From contig CAAGKM010000023.1 in NCBI GenBank assembly GCA_900770395.1, forward strand, positions 133,570-197,569: 64,000 bases of DNA, written 5' to 3'. The notes below the pieces were generated by a model. It was given only the letters and a program-made list of their open reading frames with translations. It made no database searches and had not been told where the DNA came from. Each line of letters begins with the position of its first letter. Positions within the stretch are counted from its first letter, which is position 1. The DNA comes from an uncultured Prevotella sp. GTDB lineage: Bacteria > Bacteroidota > Bacteroidia > Bacteroidales > Bacteroidaceae. Both the position numbers and the translations under genes were made by a program. Below, in pieces: positions 18,520 to 26,718 of the stretch.

Positions 18520-18640
18520 GAAGAAGTTAAAAGGAGTAAAAGGTAGATAGAAGAAGTTAAAGGACAATAGTTATCAGCGCTTAAACATACGTCCTTTATC
18601 TCCCTTTAACTCCTTCTAACTCCCTTTAACTCCTTTAAAA
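18520..18640. repeat. Intra-operon purine/pyrimidine inverted repeat
   Basis: The left arm is a purine-rich run of AGGAGTAAAA and AAGAAGTTAAAGGAC units ending at 18565. The right arm (18591-18640) reads GTCCTTTATCTCCC, TTTAACTCCTTCTAACTCCC, its imperfect complement. A loop of about 25 bases lies between. The same GTCCTTTAACTCCTTCTAAC string recurs at 32422-32441. Confidence 0.65.
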
Positions 18641-18644
18641 AAAT

Positions 18645-19805
18645 ATGAAAAGTGTAATTGACATAGCCCTGCGTGAGTGCGGCATAATCAGGCGAAAACC
18701 TATATATTGGTTCTGCGTGATTGTGTTTCCACTGCTTACCATGCTGTTCTTCACCTCAATTATGAATGAGGGACAGCCTGAGGACATGCCCGTGGGGGTG
18801 GTTGACCTCGACAATTCCAATACGTCGAGGAAGCTTGTCCGTCTGCTTGACGCTTTCCAGACATCCCACGTAGTGGCGCACTATCCTAATGTGACCGAGG
18901 CACGCAAGGCAATACAGCGCAACGAAATATACGCATATCTTTATATACCACAATATACCGAGAGCAATCTGCTGGCATCCCGTCAGCCTGAAATATCGTT
19001 CTATTACTCCATGCACTCGCTCACTGCAGGCGCGCTGTTGTTCCGCGACCTTAAAACAGTATCGACACTTGGAAGTGCTGCGGTGGGAAAAGCAACCATG
19101 ACTGCCAAGGGAATGGACGAGGACAGAATCATGGCTTTCCTGCAGCCCATCACCATCGACCTGCACCCTATAGAGAACCCGTGGACCAATTATAATTTCT
19201 ATCTTTCGGCGGTGCTTGTGCCTGGAGTGATAATGCTTTTCATCTTTATCCTCACTCCATACGTCTTGGGAACAGAGCTGAAGTTTGGCACGGCGCGTGA
19301 GCTCATGGCGCGTGCACATAATAATATATATGTGGCGGTGGCAGGCAAGCTGCTTCCCTACACCCTGGGCTTTGTGAGCATCATGATGATTTATCTGCTC
19401 TATGTCTTCGGCGCACTCCATTTCCCCACAGCGGGTGGGGTGGGGCGCATGCTGGCGCTTTCGTTCCTGGCTGTGCTGCCGTCGCAGGCATTCGGTGCAT
19501 TCTGTTTTGGGCTTATGCCGTCGTTGCGCATGAGCATGAGTATTTGCTCGCTGTGGGCAGTGCTCAGCTTCTCAATTGCGGGCAACGCTTTTCCAGTGCC
19601 GGCAATGGACGCTCCGCTGCAGTCGGCATCGTGGCTGTTTCCCTTGCGCCACTATTTTCAGATTTATCAGGCATCGGTGTTCAATAGCTATTCCCTCTCT
19701 GGAGTGTGGCTTAACGTCATTGTGCTGCTGATGTTCTGTTTGCTGCCGCTCACAGTGCTGCGGCGCATGAAGACCACGTTTAACACCTATACCTATATGC
19801 CATGA
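18645..19805 (+). CDS. ABC-2 type permease (first of pair)
   Basis: This 386-residue membrane protein of the YhhJ/YhiI-type ABC-2 family has one N-terminal helix (about 20-40), a periplasmic domain of about 150 residues (GVVDLDNSNTSRKLVRLLDA...), then five or so helices in the C-terminal half. Such permeases work as dimers with a nucleotide-binding subunit, but no ATPase gene is present in the operon. It overlaps the following permease gene by 4 bases, so the two are probably made as a heterodimer. It takes its periplasmic partners from the adjacent HlyD-like and TolC-like genes. Confidence 0.87.
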   Translation: MKSVIDIALRECGIIRRKPIYWFCVIVFPLLTMLFFTSIMNEGQPEDMPVGVVDLDNSNTSRKLVRLLDAFQTSHVVAHYPNVTEARKAIQRNEIYAYLYIPQYTESNLLASRQPEISFYYSMHSLTAGALLFRDLKTVSTLGSAAVGKATMTAKGMDEDRIMAFLQPITIDLHPIENPWTNYNFYLSAVLVPGVIMLFIFILTPYVLGTELKFGTARELMARAHNNIYVAVAGKLLPYTLGFVSIMMIYLLYVFGALHFPTAGGVGRMLALSFLAVLPSQAFGAFCFGLMPSLRMSMSICSLWAVLSFSIAGNAFPVPAMDAPLQSASWLFPLRHYFQIYQASVFNSYSLSGVWLNVIVLLMFCLLPLTVLRRMKTTFNTYTYMP

Positions 19806-21004
19806 CAGGAATAAAAGACATGATAGGCAACCTGACACACGGATTTCGCAACATGTGCGATGTGTGGGCGGAGGAGATGCGTCGCATTTTCCACGACGAA
19901 GGTATGATTTTGTTTTTTATCGTCCTGCCTCTCTCTTATCCAATACTTTACTCATGGGTGTATAATAACGAGGTGGTGCGTGATGTTCCCGTGGCTGTGG
20001 TCGATGACTCCCGCTCACAGCTAAGCCGTGAGTTTATCCGTCTGTGTGACGGCACCGCTGATGTGGAGATTGTTGGTTATGCCGCCGACATGGACGAGGC
20101 TCGCCGCATGGTGGGCGAGCAGAAGGTGCGCGGTATATATCATATACCAAGTGACTTCGCAATAAGGGTGAACCGTGGAGAGCAGTCGCCAATTGCCGTA
20201 TATACCGACATGAGCCTTATGCTCAACTATAAGGCGATATTCCAGACAGCCACATCGGTGAGCACGGCGATGAACAGTAAGATACAGATAAAGTTAGCAG
20301 GCAACCATACTGACCGTGAGGACGAGATAACCACTGCGCCGTTAGTATTCCACGAGATAGCCATCTTCAACCCAACAGGAGGCTACGGCAACTTCATACT
20401 GCCGGCAGTGCTCATACTGATATTGCAGCAGGTGTTAATACTTGGTGTGGGACTGCTGGCGGGAACATCGCGCGAGAACGGTCACTATGCCGAATATCGC
20501 AACCTGAAAGCCCGCGGCATCGGAACACTTGGAACTCTGACAGGCAAGAGCCTGTGCTACTTCATGCTGTTTGCCTTAATCTGTCTTTATCTCACTGTAA
20601 TTGTGCCGAGGCTTTTTAGTTTCGTGTCATTAGCGCAGCCGATGGATCTGCTTGCAGTGATGTTTCCCTTTGTGCTTGCCTGCATATTCTTTGCCATCAC
20701 GGTGTCGGTGGCAGTTCACTATCGTGAGAATGTACTGCTCATTGTGGTGTTCACCTCTGTGCCGATGCTCTTTCTCTCAGGCGTGTCATGGCCACAAAGC
20801 AACATCCCGTGGTTCTGGCAGAGCATATCATGGCTCATCCCCTCAACATTCGGCATACGCTCCTTTGTGCGCATGAACACCATGGGAGCCACCCTTGCTG
20901 ACTGCATGACTGAGTTCCGTGCGCTTTGGGCTCAGGTGGCGTTCTATTTCGTCACAGCATATATGGTGATAAAATTTAGACAAAAGGAATATAATGAAAA
21001 ATAA
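19802..21004 (+). CDS. ABC-2 type permease (second of pair)
   Basis: A 400-residue paralogue of the preceding protein with the same plan: an N-terminal helix (MILFFIVLPLSYPILYSWVY), a periplasmic domain opening VPVAVVDDSRSQLSREFIR, and a helical C-terminal half ending near VAFYFVTAYMVIKFRQ. The start overlaps the upstream stop (ATGA). It overlaps the agmatine deiminase gene by 11 bases. No Walker motifs are present in either permease, so energy coupling must come from a gene elsewhere or by another route. Confidence 0.87.
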   Translation: MTGIKDMIGNLTHGFRNMCDVWAEEMRRIFHDEGMILFFIVLPLSYPILYSWVYNNEVVRDVPVAVVDDSRSQLSREFIRLCDGTADVEIVGYAADMDEARRMVGEQKVRGIYHIPSDFAIRVNRGEQSPIAVYTDMSLMLNYKAIFQTATSVSTAMNSKIQIKLAGNHTDREDEITTAPLVFHEIAIFNPTGGYGNFILPAVLILILQQVLILGVGLLAGTSRENGHYAEYRNLKARGIGTLGTLTGKSLCYFMLFALICLYLTVIVPRLFSFVSLAQPMDLLAVMFPFVLACIFFAITVSVAVHYRENVLLIVVFTSVPMLFLSGVSWPQSNIPWFWQSISWLIPSTFGIRSFVRMNTMGATLADCMTEFRALWAQVAFYFVTAYMVIKFRQKEYNEK

Positions 21005-22082
21005 CTCTACACTCCACACTCCACACTCCACATTGGTTTTGCCCCCTGAGTGGGCAGAGCAGGAGGCGGTGCAGCTCACGTGGCCACACGCCGGCACCGA
21101 CTGGGCATACATGTTGCCGGAGATTACTGACACCTATATAAATATGGCTGCCGAGATAGCCAAGCGTGAGCGGCTCATCATTGTGGCTCCAGATGCCGAT
21201 GCCATGGACGATGTTCTTGACCATATCTTTGAGCTTGCCCCCGGTGGCGACATAATGGTGGTGGAATGTGATACCGACGATACATGGGCACGCGACCACG
21301 GTTTTATTACTCTTACCGACTGCAAGGGGGGCAAGCGTCTGCTTGACTTCCGCTTCAACGGCTGGGGGGAGAAGTTTGCCGCCGACAACGACAATGCCAT
21401 CAACCGCAATCTCTACGAGATGGAAGTGGTGGAAGGCGAATATGAAGATCATCTCGACTTTGTGCTTGAGGGCGGCTCAATAGAGAGCGACGGCAAGGGC
21501 ACCGTGTTCACCACATCGCCGTGTCTGCTGGCGCCTCACCGCAATCAGCCGCTCACCAAGGAGCAGATAGAGGAGGAGCTGAAGCGCCGCCTGCGTGCCA
21601 GCCGCATTGTGTGGATAAACCACGGCAATCTGACTGGCGACGACACCGACGGACACATAGACACCCTTGTGCGTGTGGCTCCCGATGACACCTTATTATA
21701 TATAGGGTGTGATGATGAGAGTGACGAGCAGTATGTAGAGCTGCACGCCATGGAGGAAGAGCTGAAATCGCTGCGCACCGCCGGCGGACAGCCCTACCGT
21801 CTGCTGCGCCTGCCAATGCCTGCGCCGATAATAATCGACGGCGAGAGGTTGCCTGCCACCTACGCCAACTTCCTCGTTATCAACGGTGCGGTGCTTGTGC
21901 CCACATACAACCAGCCCGACAACGACCGCCGTGCCATGGAAATCATCGCACAGGCTTTCCCCAACAGGGAGACGGTGGCAATAGACAGTGTACAGATAAT
22001 ACGCCAGCATGGCTCAATCCATTGCTGCACAATGCAGTTCCCTGAGGTGCCGCCTAAAATCAACGAAGTTAATATAAAATGA
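20994..22082 (+). CDS. aguA: Agmatine deiminase
   Basis: This 362-residue cytoplasmic enzyme of the guanidino-modifying superfamily hydrolyses agmatine to N-carbamoylputrescine and ammonia. Family motifs are clear: TWARDHGF, LEGGSIESDGKGT, the acidic GDDTDGHIDT, and near the C-terminus GSIHCCTMQ, whose Cys344 is the expected nucleophile. The start at 20994 overlaps the permease stop by 11 bases. The first 14 residues (NNSTLHTPHSTL) are encoded by a short ACTCCAC microsatellite, and the conserved protein begins about residue 16, so the true start or the natural N-terminus is uncertain. It overlaps aguB by 4 bases. Confidence 0.93.
   Translation: MKNNSTLHTPHSTLVLPPEWAEQEAVQLTWPHAGTDWAYMLPEITDTYINMAAEIAKRERLIIVAPDADAMDDVLDHIFELAPGGDIMVVECDTDDTWARDHGFITLTDCKGGKRLLDFRFNGWGEKFAADNDNAINRNLYEMEVVEGEYEDHLDFVLEGGSIESDGKGTVFTTSPCLLAPHRNQPLTKEQIEEELKRRLRASRIVWINHGNLTGDDTDGHIDTLVRVAPDDTLLYIGCDDESDEQYVELHAMEEELKSLRTAGGQPYRLLRLPMPAPIIIDGERLPATYANFLVINGAVLVPTYNQPDNDRRAMEIIAQAFPNRETVAIDSVQIIRQHGSIHCCTMQFPEVPPKINEVNIK
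21003..21032 (+). repeat. ACTCCAC microsatellite at gene start
   Basis: Three to four tandem copies of a 7-9 base unit (CTACACT, CCACACT, CCACACT, CCACATT) lie directly after the permease stop codon and encode the dispensable-looking first residues of the agmatine deiminase. Confidence 0.6.
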
Positions 22083-22963
22083 GAAAACTGAAAGTAGGTT
22101 TCCTGCAACAGCACAATGTGGCTGACCGAAAAACCAATATCATACGTCTTGCCGAGGGCATTGCAGACCTTGCCAAGCGTGGAGCGCAGCTCATTGTGCT
22201 ACAGGAGCTCCACAACTCGCTTTATTTCTGTCAGGTGGAGGATGTCGATAACTTCGACTTCGCCGAGACCATTCCCGGACCGAGCACCAACCTCTTTGGC
22301 GACCTTGCCCGTCGCTATGGTGTGGTGATCGTAACCTCGCTGTTTGAGAAACGTGCCGCCGGACTCTATCACAACACCGCGGTGGTGATAGAGCGCGACG
22401 GAACAATCGCAGGCATCTACCGCAAGATGCACATCCCTGATGACCCTGCCTACTACGAGAAGTTCTACTTCACACCCGGCGACCTCGGTTTCCGTCCCAT
22501 CGACACTTCAGTGGGACGTCTCGGTGTGCAGGTGTGCTGGGATCAGTGGTATCCCGAGGGTGCCCGTCTCATGGCACTTGCGGGAGCAGAGATTCTTATC
22601 TATCCCACAGCCATAGGCTATGCCGCCAACGATGATGCTGAGGAGCAGCAGCGCCAGCGCAGGGCATGGCAGACGGTGCAGCGCGGTCATGCCGTGGCAA
22701 ACGGGCTGCCAGTGGTAGCGGTCAACCGTGTGGGCTTTGAGCCCGACCCTTCAGGACAGACCGAGGGCATAATGTTTTGGGGCACGTCGTTCGTGGCTGG
22801 TCCACAGGGAGAAATAATCTACGAGGCTTCCGACAACGATGAGGAAAGCATCATCGTGAGCATTGATCTCGACCACAGCGAGCAGGTGCGTCGCTGGTGG
22901 CCGTTCCTGCGCGACAGGCGCATCGAGGAGTTTGGAGACTTAACAAAGAGGTATCGCGATTAA
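22079..22963 (+). CDS. aguB: N-carbamoylputrescine amidase
   Basis: This 294-residue nitrilase-superfamily enzyme converts N-carbamoylputrescine to putrescine, ammonia and CO2, completing the arginine-agmatine-putrescine route with the upstream deiminase. The catalytic triad is Glu43 (LQELHNS), Lys116 (YRKMHIPDD) and Cys153 (VQVCWDQWYPE). The WDQWYPE and PTAIGYA signatures are characteristic of this subfamily. It overlaps aguA by 4 bases. No speA (arginine decarboxylase) gene is in the window, so it must be encoded elsewhere. Confidence 0.95.
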   Translation: MRKLKVGFLQQHNVADRKTNIIRLAEGIADLAKRGAQLIVLQELHNSLYFCQVEDVDNFDFAETIPGPSTNLFGDLARRYGVVIVTSLFEKRAAGLYHNTAVVIERDGTIAGIYRKMHIPDDPAYYEKFYFTPGDLGFRPIDTSVGRLGVQVCWDQWYPEGARLMALAGAEILIYPTAIGYAANDDAEEQQRQRRAWQTVQRGHAVANGLPVVAVNRVGFEPDPSGQTEGIMFWGTSFVAGPQGEIIYEASDNDEESIIVSIDLDHSEQVRRWWPFLRDRRIEEFGDLTKRYRD

Positions 22964-23016
22964 AGGCGACACCTTACTTTGATGTTGTATCAGTATAATT
23001 TCCACCAGTTCCACCG

Positions 23017-23955
23017 TTATCTCAGCATTTTACCTTTGCCGAAAATCCATGCTGCCCGGGTGCGTTCCATCATATGGGCTATAACCAGGCTGCCGGCCAC
23101 GGCAATACATATTGTCACCAGCGTGAATATTATTTCGCTGGAGTCGAACGCAAAGAGCGGATGATAGAATTTTGCAGCCATTGTGAAAATGGGATGAAAC
23201 AGATATATAGGTAGTGTGTTGCGCCCGATATACAGGCAGCTATCCTTTATTTTACCGTCATTTATCCTCGGGTATATCCAAAGGAGGAATGACAGGCTGC
23301 AATATACTGCACACAGCAGCAGGACATCGTTCCATTCATTATATCTCTCAACAGAGCCAATGAGTATAACGATGAAAATACTTACAAATGACGGTCGGAA
23401 AGCTGATGAGAATGGAATATTAAGCCTGCATAGAGCTACGCCAATGAAGTAGTAGACAAATGAGTAGATGTCGAATGCCGTTGACGGATAAATTTGACAT
23501 ATTGCATATAACGACAGCAGCAGTATCCCTAATTTGGTCATTTCATTCTTGGTGTTCTGTAATGCCCTGAAGCAAATATAGTATGCCCCCCCACATACAA
23601 TAATGGTGAGCAGAAACCAATACGGACCTATTGACGTGATTAGCAGTTTGTGGCATATTGCCTGTACTGACAGCTGTGTGAGTCCGTCTTGCGTAGGAAT
23701 GAAATATGATACTATGGAGTATCCTGTCACAAGTATAAGGTATGGCAATATCAGACGTAGCATGTACATACTGAATTGCCTTACCGTTTTATTCATGTTT
23801 ACCAGATATCCTGTGACCAGCAGAAAAGCCGGCATCAGAAACTTAATGTTCCATCTTATGCTTGGGTATGTGTCGCAAAAGAAAGCGATGTGCCGCAGTA
23901 TAACCAGAACAATCAGAACAAACTTAATGAAATCGATTGATTTGTCTCTCTGCAT
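23017..23955 (-). CDS. Acyltransferase-3 family membrane protein
   Basis: A 312-residue integral membrane protein with about ten helices. The opening RDKSIDFIKFVLIVLVILRH is the AT3/OafA-like signature in which an arginine or histidine at the end of the first helix takes part in acyl transfer. Family members O-acetylate or otherwise acylate cell-surface polysaccharides, peptidoglycan or antibiotics. It follows the dTDP-glucose dehydratase gene by 59 bp on the same strand, which fits modification of a surface sugar. The specific acceptor cannot be inferred. Confidence 0.8.
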   Translation of the reverse strand: MQRDKSIDFIKFVLIVLVILRHIAFFCDTYPSIRWNIKFLMPAFLLVTGYLVNMNKTVRQFSMYMLRLILPYLILVTGYSIVSYFIPTQDGLTQLSVQAICHKLLITSIGPYWFLLTIIVCGGAYYICFRALQNTKNEMTKLGILLLSLYAICQIYPSTAFDIYSFVYYFIGVALCRLNIPFSSAFRPSFVSIFIVILIGSVERYNEWNDVLLLCAVYCSLSFLLWIYPRINDGKIKDSCLYIGRNTLPIYLFHPIFTMAAKFYHPLFAFDSSEIIFTLVTICIAVAGSLVIAHMMERTRAAWIFGKGKMLR

Positions 23956-24014
23956 ATACTAAGTAATCTTAAATCAACGATTTGGCGTTCCAAAGCCGCG
24001 ATGTGCGGGCCTGC

Positions 24015-25157
24015 TTATCTGTTGCCGTACATCGAGTCGTAATATTTCTCGTATTCTCCCGATGTGATGTTGTCCATCCATTCCTGGTTGTCGAGATACC
24101 AGCGCACAGTTTTCTCTATACCTTCCTCAAACTGCAGGCTTGGCTCCCAGCCCAACTCCTTCTGCAGCTTGGTGGAGTCGATGGCGTAGCGTGCATCGTG
24201 TCCCAGACGGTCGGTGACATAGGTGATAAGGTCGAGGTCGGCACCCTCAGGACGGCCGAGAATACGGTCAACGGTCTTGATAACAGTCTTTATGATGTCG
24301 ATGTTCTTCCATTCGTTGAAACCGCCGATGTTGTAGGTCTCCGCAATCTTTCCGTTGTGGAAAATCACGTCGATAGCCCGTGCATGGTCAACCACATAGA
24401 GCCAGTCGCGCACGTTCTCACCCTTGCCGTATACAGGCAGTGGCTTGCGGTGACGTATGTTGTTGATGAAAAGCGGTATGAGCTTCTCGGGGAACTGGTA
24501 TGGACCATAGTTGTTTGAGCAGTTTGTCACGATTGTAGGCATGCCGTAAGTGTCGTGGAATGCGCGTACAAAGTGGTCGCTGCCAGCCTTTGAGGCAGAG
24601 TAGGGGGAATGTGGGTTGTACTTCGTTGTCTCATAGAAGAAGTCCTCGCCGTAAGCCAGATGATGTTCTGCTGACGATGCCGTGGTGGTGAACGGAGGCT
24701 CGATGCCCTCGGGATGTGACATGGTTAGTGCGCCGTATACCTCATCGGTTGAGATGTGGTAGAAACGCTTGCCCTCGTACTTCTCAGGCAGACTCTCCCA
24801 GTAGAGCTTGGCAGCCTGTAGCAGGCTCAGCGTGCCCATCACATTGGTGCGCGCAAAGGTGAACGGATCCTTTATCGAACGGTCAACATGGCTCTCTGCC
24901 GCCAGATGTATGATGCCGTCAATGCTTTCATCCTGCATGAGCTTCAGTATTGCATCAAAGTTGCAGATATCCTCCTTCACAAACATGTAGTTGGGCTTAT
25001 CCTCTATGTCTTTCAGATTGGCAAGGTTGCCTGCGTATGTCAGTTTGTCGAGGTTGATGATTTTGTACTCAGGATATTTGTTCACAAACAGGCGCACGAC
25101 GTGTGAGCCAATGAAACCGGCACCGCCGGTGATGAGTATTGTCCTTTTGTATTCCAT
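24015..25157 (-). CDS. rfbB: dTDP-glucose 4,6-dehydratase
   Basis: This extended short-chain dehydrogenase converts dTDP-glucose to dTDP-4-keto-6-deoxyglucose, the second step toward dTDP-rhamnose and other deoxysugars. The NAD-binding GGAGFIGSH lies at 11-19, the active-site STDEVYG at 136-142 and the YxxxK motif (YSASK) at 186-190. An insertion between 150 and 180 (PPFTTTASSAEHHLAYGEDF) makes the protein 380 residues, longer than enterobacterial RfbB, as commonly seen in Bacteroidales. The usual neighbours rfbA, rfbC and rfbD are absent here. Confidence 0.95.
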   Translation of the reverse strand: MEYKRTILITGGAGFIGSHVVRLFVNKYPEYKIINLDKLTYAGNLANLKDIEDKPNYMFVKEDICNFDAILKLMQDESIDGIIHLAAESHVDRSIKDPFTFARTNVMGTLSLLQAAKLYWESLPEKYEGKRFYHISTDEVYGALTMSHPEGIEPPFTTTASSAEHHLAYGEDFFYETTKYNPHSPYSASKAGSDHFVRAFHDTYGMPTIVTNCSNNYGPYQFPEKLIPLFINNIRHRKPLPVYGKGENVRDWLYVVDHARAIDVIFHNGKIAETYNIGGFNEWKNIDIIKTVIKTVDRILGRPEGADLDLITYVTDRLGHDARYAIDSTKLQKELGWEPSLQFEEGIEKTVRWYLDNQEWMDNITSGEYEKYYDSMYGNR

Positions 25158-25184
25158 GATTCTATTGTGTTTTTTTCTTTTGGT

Positions 25185-25217
25185 GCAAAATTACAACATT
25201 TTTCCCATTCTGCCAAA
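25185..25217 (-). promoter_or_regulatory. Promoter of rfbB
   Basis: Minus-strand TTTG (25217-25214), 20-bp spacer, TAATTTTG (25193-25186) and C, 28 bp ahead of the rfbB start. Confidence 0.8.
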
Positions 25218-25265
25218 TAAAAAGTGAGGAAAGTGCTGTTGTGCTGCCAATATGCTGCATGGAAT

Positions 25266-25302
25266 ACAAAAAGGCTGCGGTTTCTCGCAGAAACGCAGCC
25301 TT
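25266..25302 (-). terminator. Terminator of rpmB-rpmG-DUF4295 operon
   Basis: AAGGCTGCgGTTTC pairs with GAAACGCAGCCTT around a 5-base loop with one bulged base, and on the minus strand a run of T follows. It lies between DUF4295 and the rfbB promoter. Confidence 0.8.
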
Positions 25303-25343
25303 ATATGTATGTTAAATCTAATTTGATGTTACTCAGTAATGAT

Positions 25344-25499
25344 TTATTTGAAGAAGTCCTTAACGTCCTCGTTACGAACCATCTGCTCATCGAAGATGTA
25401 AGCGCCAGTCTTTGGGCTCTTAACCATCTTGATTACCTTTGAATATGCGCGACCATCCTTTGAGCCTTCGTGGAGGGTAGCGACCGCTTTCTTTGCCAT
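25344..25499 (-). CDS. DUF4295 family protein (51 aa)
   Basis: A 51-residue basic protein (MAKKAVATLHEGSKDGRAYS, then KVIKMVKSPKTGAYIFDEQM, ending EDVKDFFK). It has the length, position and sequence of the DUF4295 family, which in Bacteroidota almost always follows rpmB and rpmG and may be a lineage-specific ribosome-associated protein. Its function is not established. It is the last gene of the three-gene operon and ends before a strong terminator. Confidence 0.9.
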   Translation of the reverse strand: MAKKAVATLHEGSKDGRAYSKVIKMVKSPKTGAYIFDEQMVRNEDVKDFFK

Positions 25500-25536
25500 T
25501 TCTTATATTGCTTTTAAAAACGTTATACTACTGATA

Positions 25537-25725
25537 TTATTTGATCTCCTTGTGAAGGGTCATCTTTTTCAAGATGGGGTTATACTTCATCAACTCCATG
25601 CGGTCAGGAGTGTTCTTACGATTCTTGGTAGTAATGTAACGGCTTGTTCCCGGTACGCCACTGTTCTTATGCTCAGTGCACTCCAGAATCACCTGCACTC
25701 TGTTACCTTTTGCCTTCTTTGCCAT
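25537..25725 (-). CDS. rpmG: 50S ribosomal protein L33
   Basis: A 62-residue large-subunit protein. MAKKAKGNRVQVILECTEHK is the L33 N-terminus, followed by TSRYITTKNRKNTPDRMELM, the family core. Only one cysteine of the zinc-ribbon pairs (Cys16) remains, so this is the zinc-independent C-minus form. It is followed by DUF4295 after 37 bp and preceded by rpmB after 5 bp. Confidence 0.96.
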   Translation of the reverse strand: MAKKAKGNRVQVILECTEHKNSGVPGTSRYITTKNRKNTPDRMELMKYNPILKKMTLHKEIK

Positions 25726-25730
25726 TGTCG

Positions 25731-25994
25731 TTATTCTCCTATTACTTTAATATCCTTCCACTCGCAGTATCCTTTGGCAACAGCCTGCTTCAGAGCTGCG
25801 TCGAGACCTACCTTGTTAATCATGCGAAGACCTGCAGCGCTAATCTTCATGCTAATCCAGCAACCTTCCTCTACATAGTAGAATTTCTTGCTGAAGAGGT
25901 TTACGTCAAAGCTGCGCTTGGTGCGGTGCTTTGAGTGAGACACGTTGTTTCCTCTTTGTGCCTTCTTACCTGTGATTTGACAAATTTTCGACAT
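25731..25994 (-). CDS. rpmB: 50S ribosomal protein L28
   Basis: An 87-residue basic protein beginning MSKICQITGKKAQRGNNVSH, the conserved L28 opening, with SHSKHRTKRSF and the C-terminal ISAAGLRMINKVGLDAAL. It is first in the rpmB-rpmG-DUF4295 operon, driven by a consensus promoter about 50 bp upstream. Confidence 0.97.
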   Translation of the reverse strand: MSKICQITGKKAQRGNNVSHSKHRTKRSFDVNLFSKKFYYVEEGCWISMKISAAGLRMINKVGLDAALKQAVAKGYCEWKDIKVIGE

Positions 25995-26043
25995 TTCTAT
26001 CTAAATTTTTGTGACCTTTTTAATAACTTATTCCAAACAGAGT

Positions 26044-26076
26044 GCAAAATTACACTATTTTTTCTGAAACAGCAAA
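26044..26076 (-). promoter_or_regulatory. Promoter of rpmB operon
   Basis: Minus-strand TTTG (26076-26073), exactly 20 bp, TAATTTTG (26052-26045) and C, with about 50 bp of leader to the L28 start. Confidence 0.85.
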
Positions 26077-26181
26077 TAATTATGACTAAAAATCAGAAAT
26101 TTAATGATTTTTTTGAATTTAGATGCTGTTTTATTGTTCAAACAGTGCATTTAACAGTGTTTTTATATGCTGAGACGATTT

Positions 26182-26694
26182 TTATTTTTCCTCTTCCTCA
26201 GGTCCTGCCAACTCTTTCAGAATTTCGTACAACATGTTCATCACTGCAGTGGTGGCATGCTCCAGATTGCGGTCACGTCCATGGTCTTCGGTGAGCTTCA
26301 TTGTGCGCACCTCGTTTTGTGTGCCGCAAGCCACCCAAATGGTTCCTGCGGGTGTGCCGTCGTCGCCTCCTGTGGGGCCGGCATAGCCTGTGGTGGCAAG
26401 CGCATAGTCGGTGCCCAGCACACGGCATGCGCCTTTCACCATCTCTATTGCAACCTCCTCGCTCACAGCTGTTTTCTCTGCAAGTGTGTCATTGCTGACA
26501 CCCAGAAGGTTGTGCTTCACCTCATCGGTGTAGCACACTATTCCACCATGAAAATATTTTGATGCGCCCGGAACTGAGACTATCGCCTCGGCAACACGGC
26601 CGCCGGTACAGCTCTCAGCGGTACCTACTGTTTTTTCCAAATCCCAAAGCAGCGAACTCAGTTCCCTGCTTAAAATTTTACCTTCAAAGCCCAT
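26182..26694 (-). CDS. CinA C-terminal domain amidohydrolase (PncC-like)
   Basis: A 170-residue stand-alone CinA C-terminal domain, the family of nicotinamide-nucleotide (NMN) amidohydrolases that recycle pyridine nucleotides. TVGTAESCTGGRVAEAI holds the serine/threonine-rich active-site loop, and TTGYAGPTGGDDGTPAGTIW is the second conserved block. The N-terminal molybdopterin-binding-like half of full CinA is absent. It is last in the pbp-map-tsaD-cinA run, 24 bp after tsaD. The C-terminus is an acidic tail. Confidence 0.9.
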   Translation of the reverse strand: MGFEGKILSRELSSLLWDLEKTVGTAESCTGGRVAEAIVSVPGASKYFHGGIVCYTDEVKHNLLGVSNDTLAEKTAVSEEVAIEMVKGACRVLGTDYALATTGYAGPTGGDDGTPAGTIWVACGTQNEVRTMKLTEDHGRDRNLEHATTAVMNMLYEILKELAGPEEEEK

Positions 26695-26718
26695 TGTTAT
26701 TATTGTTTTTATTTTTAT

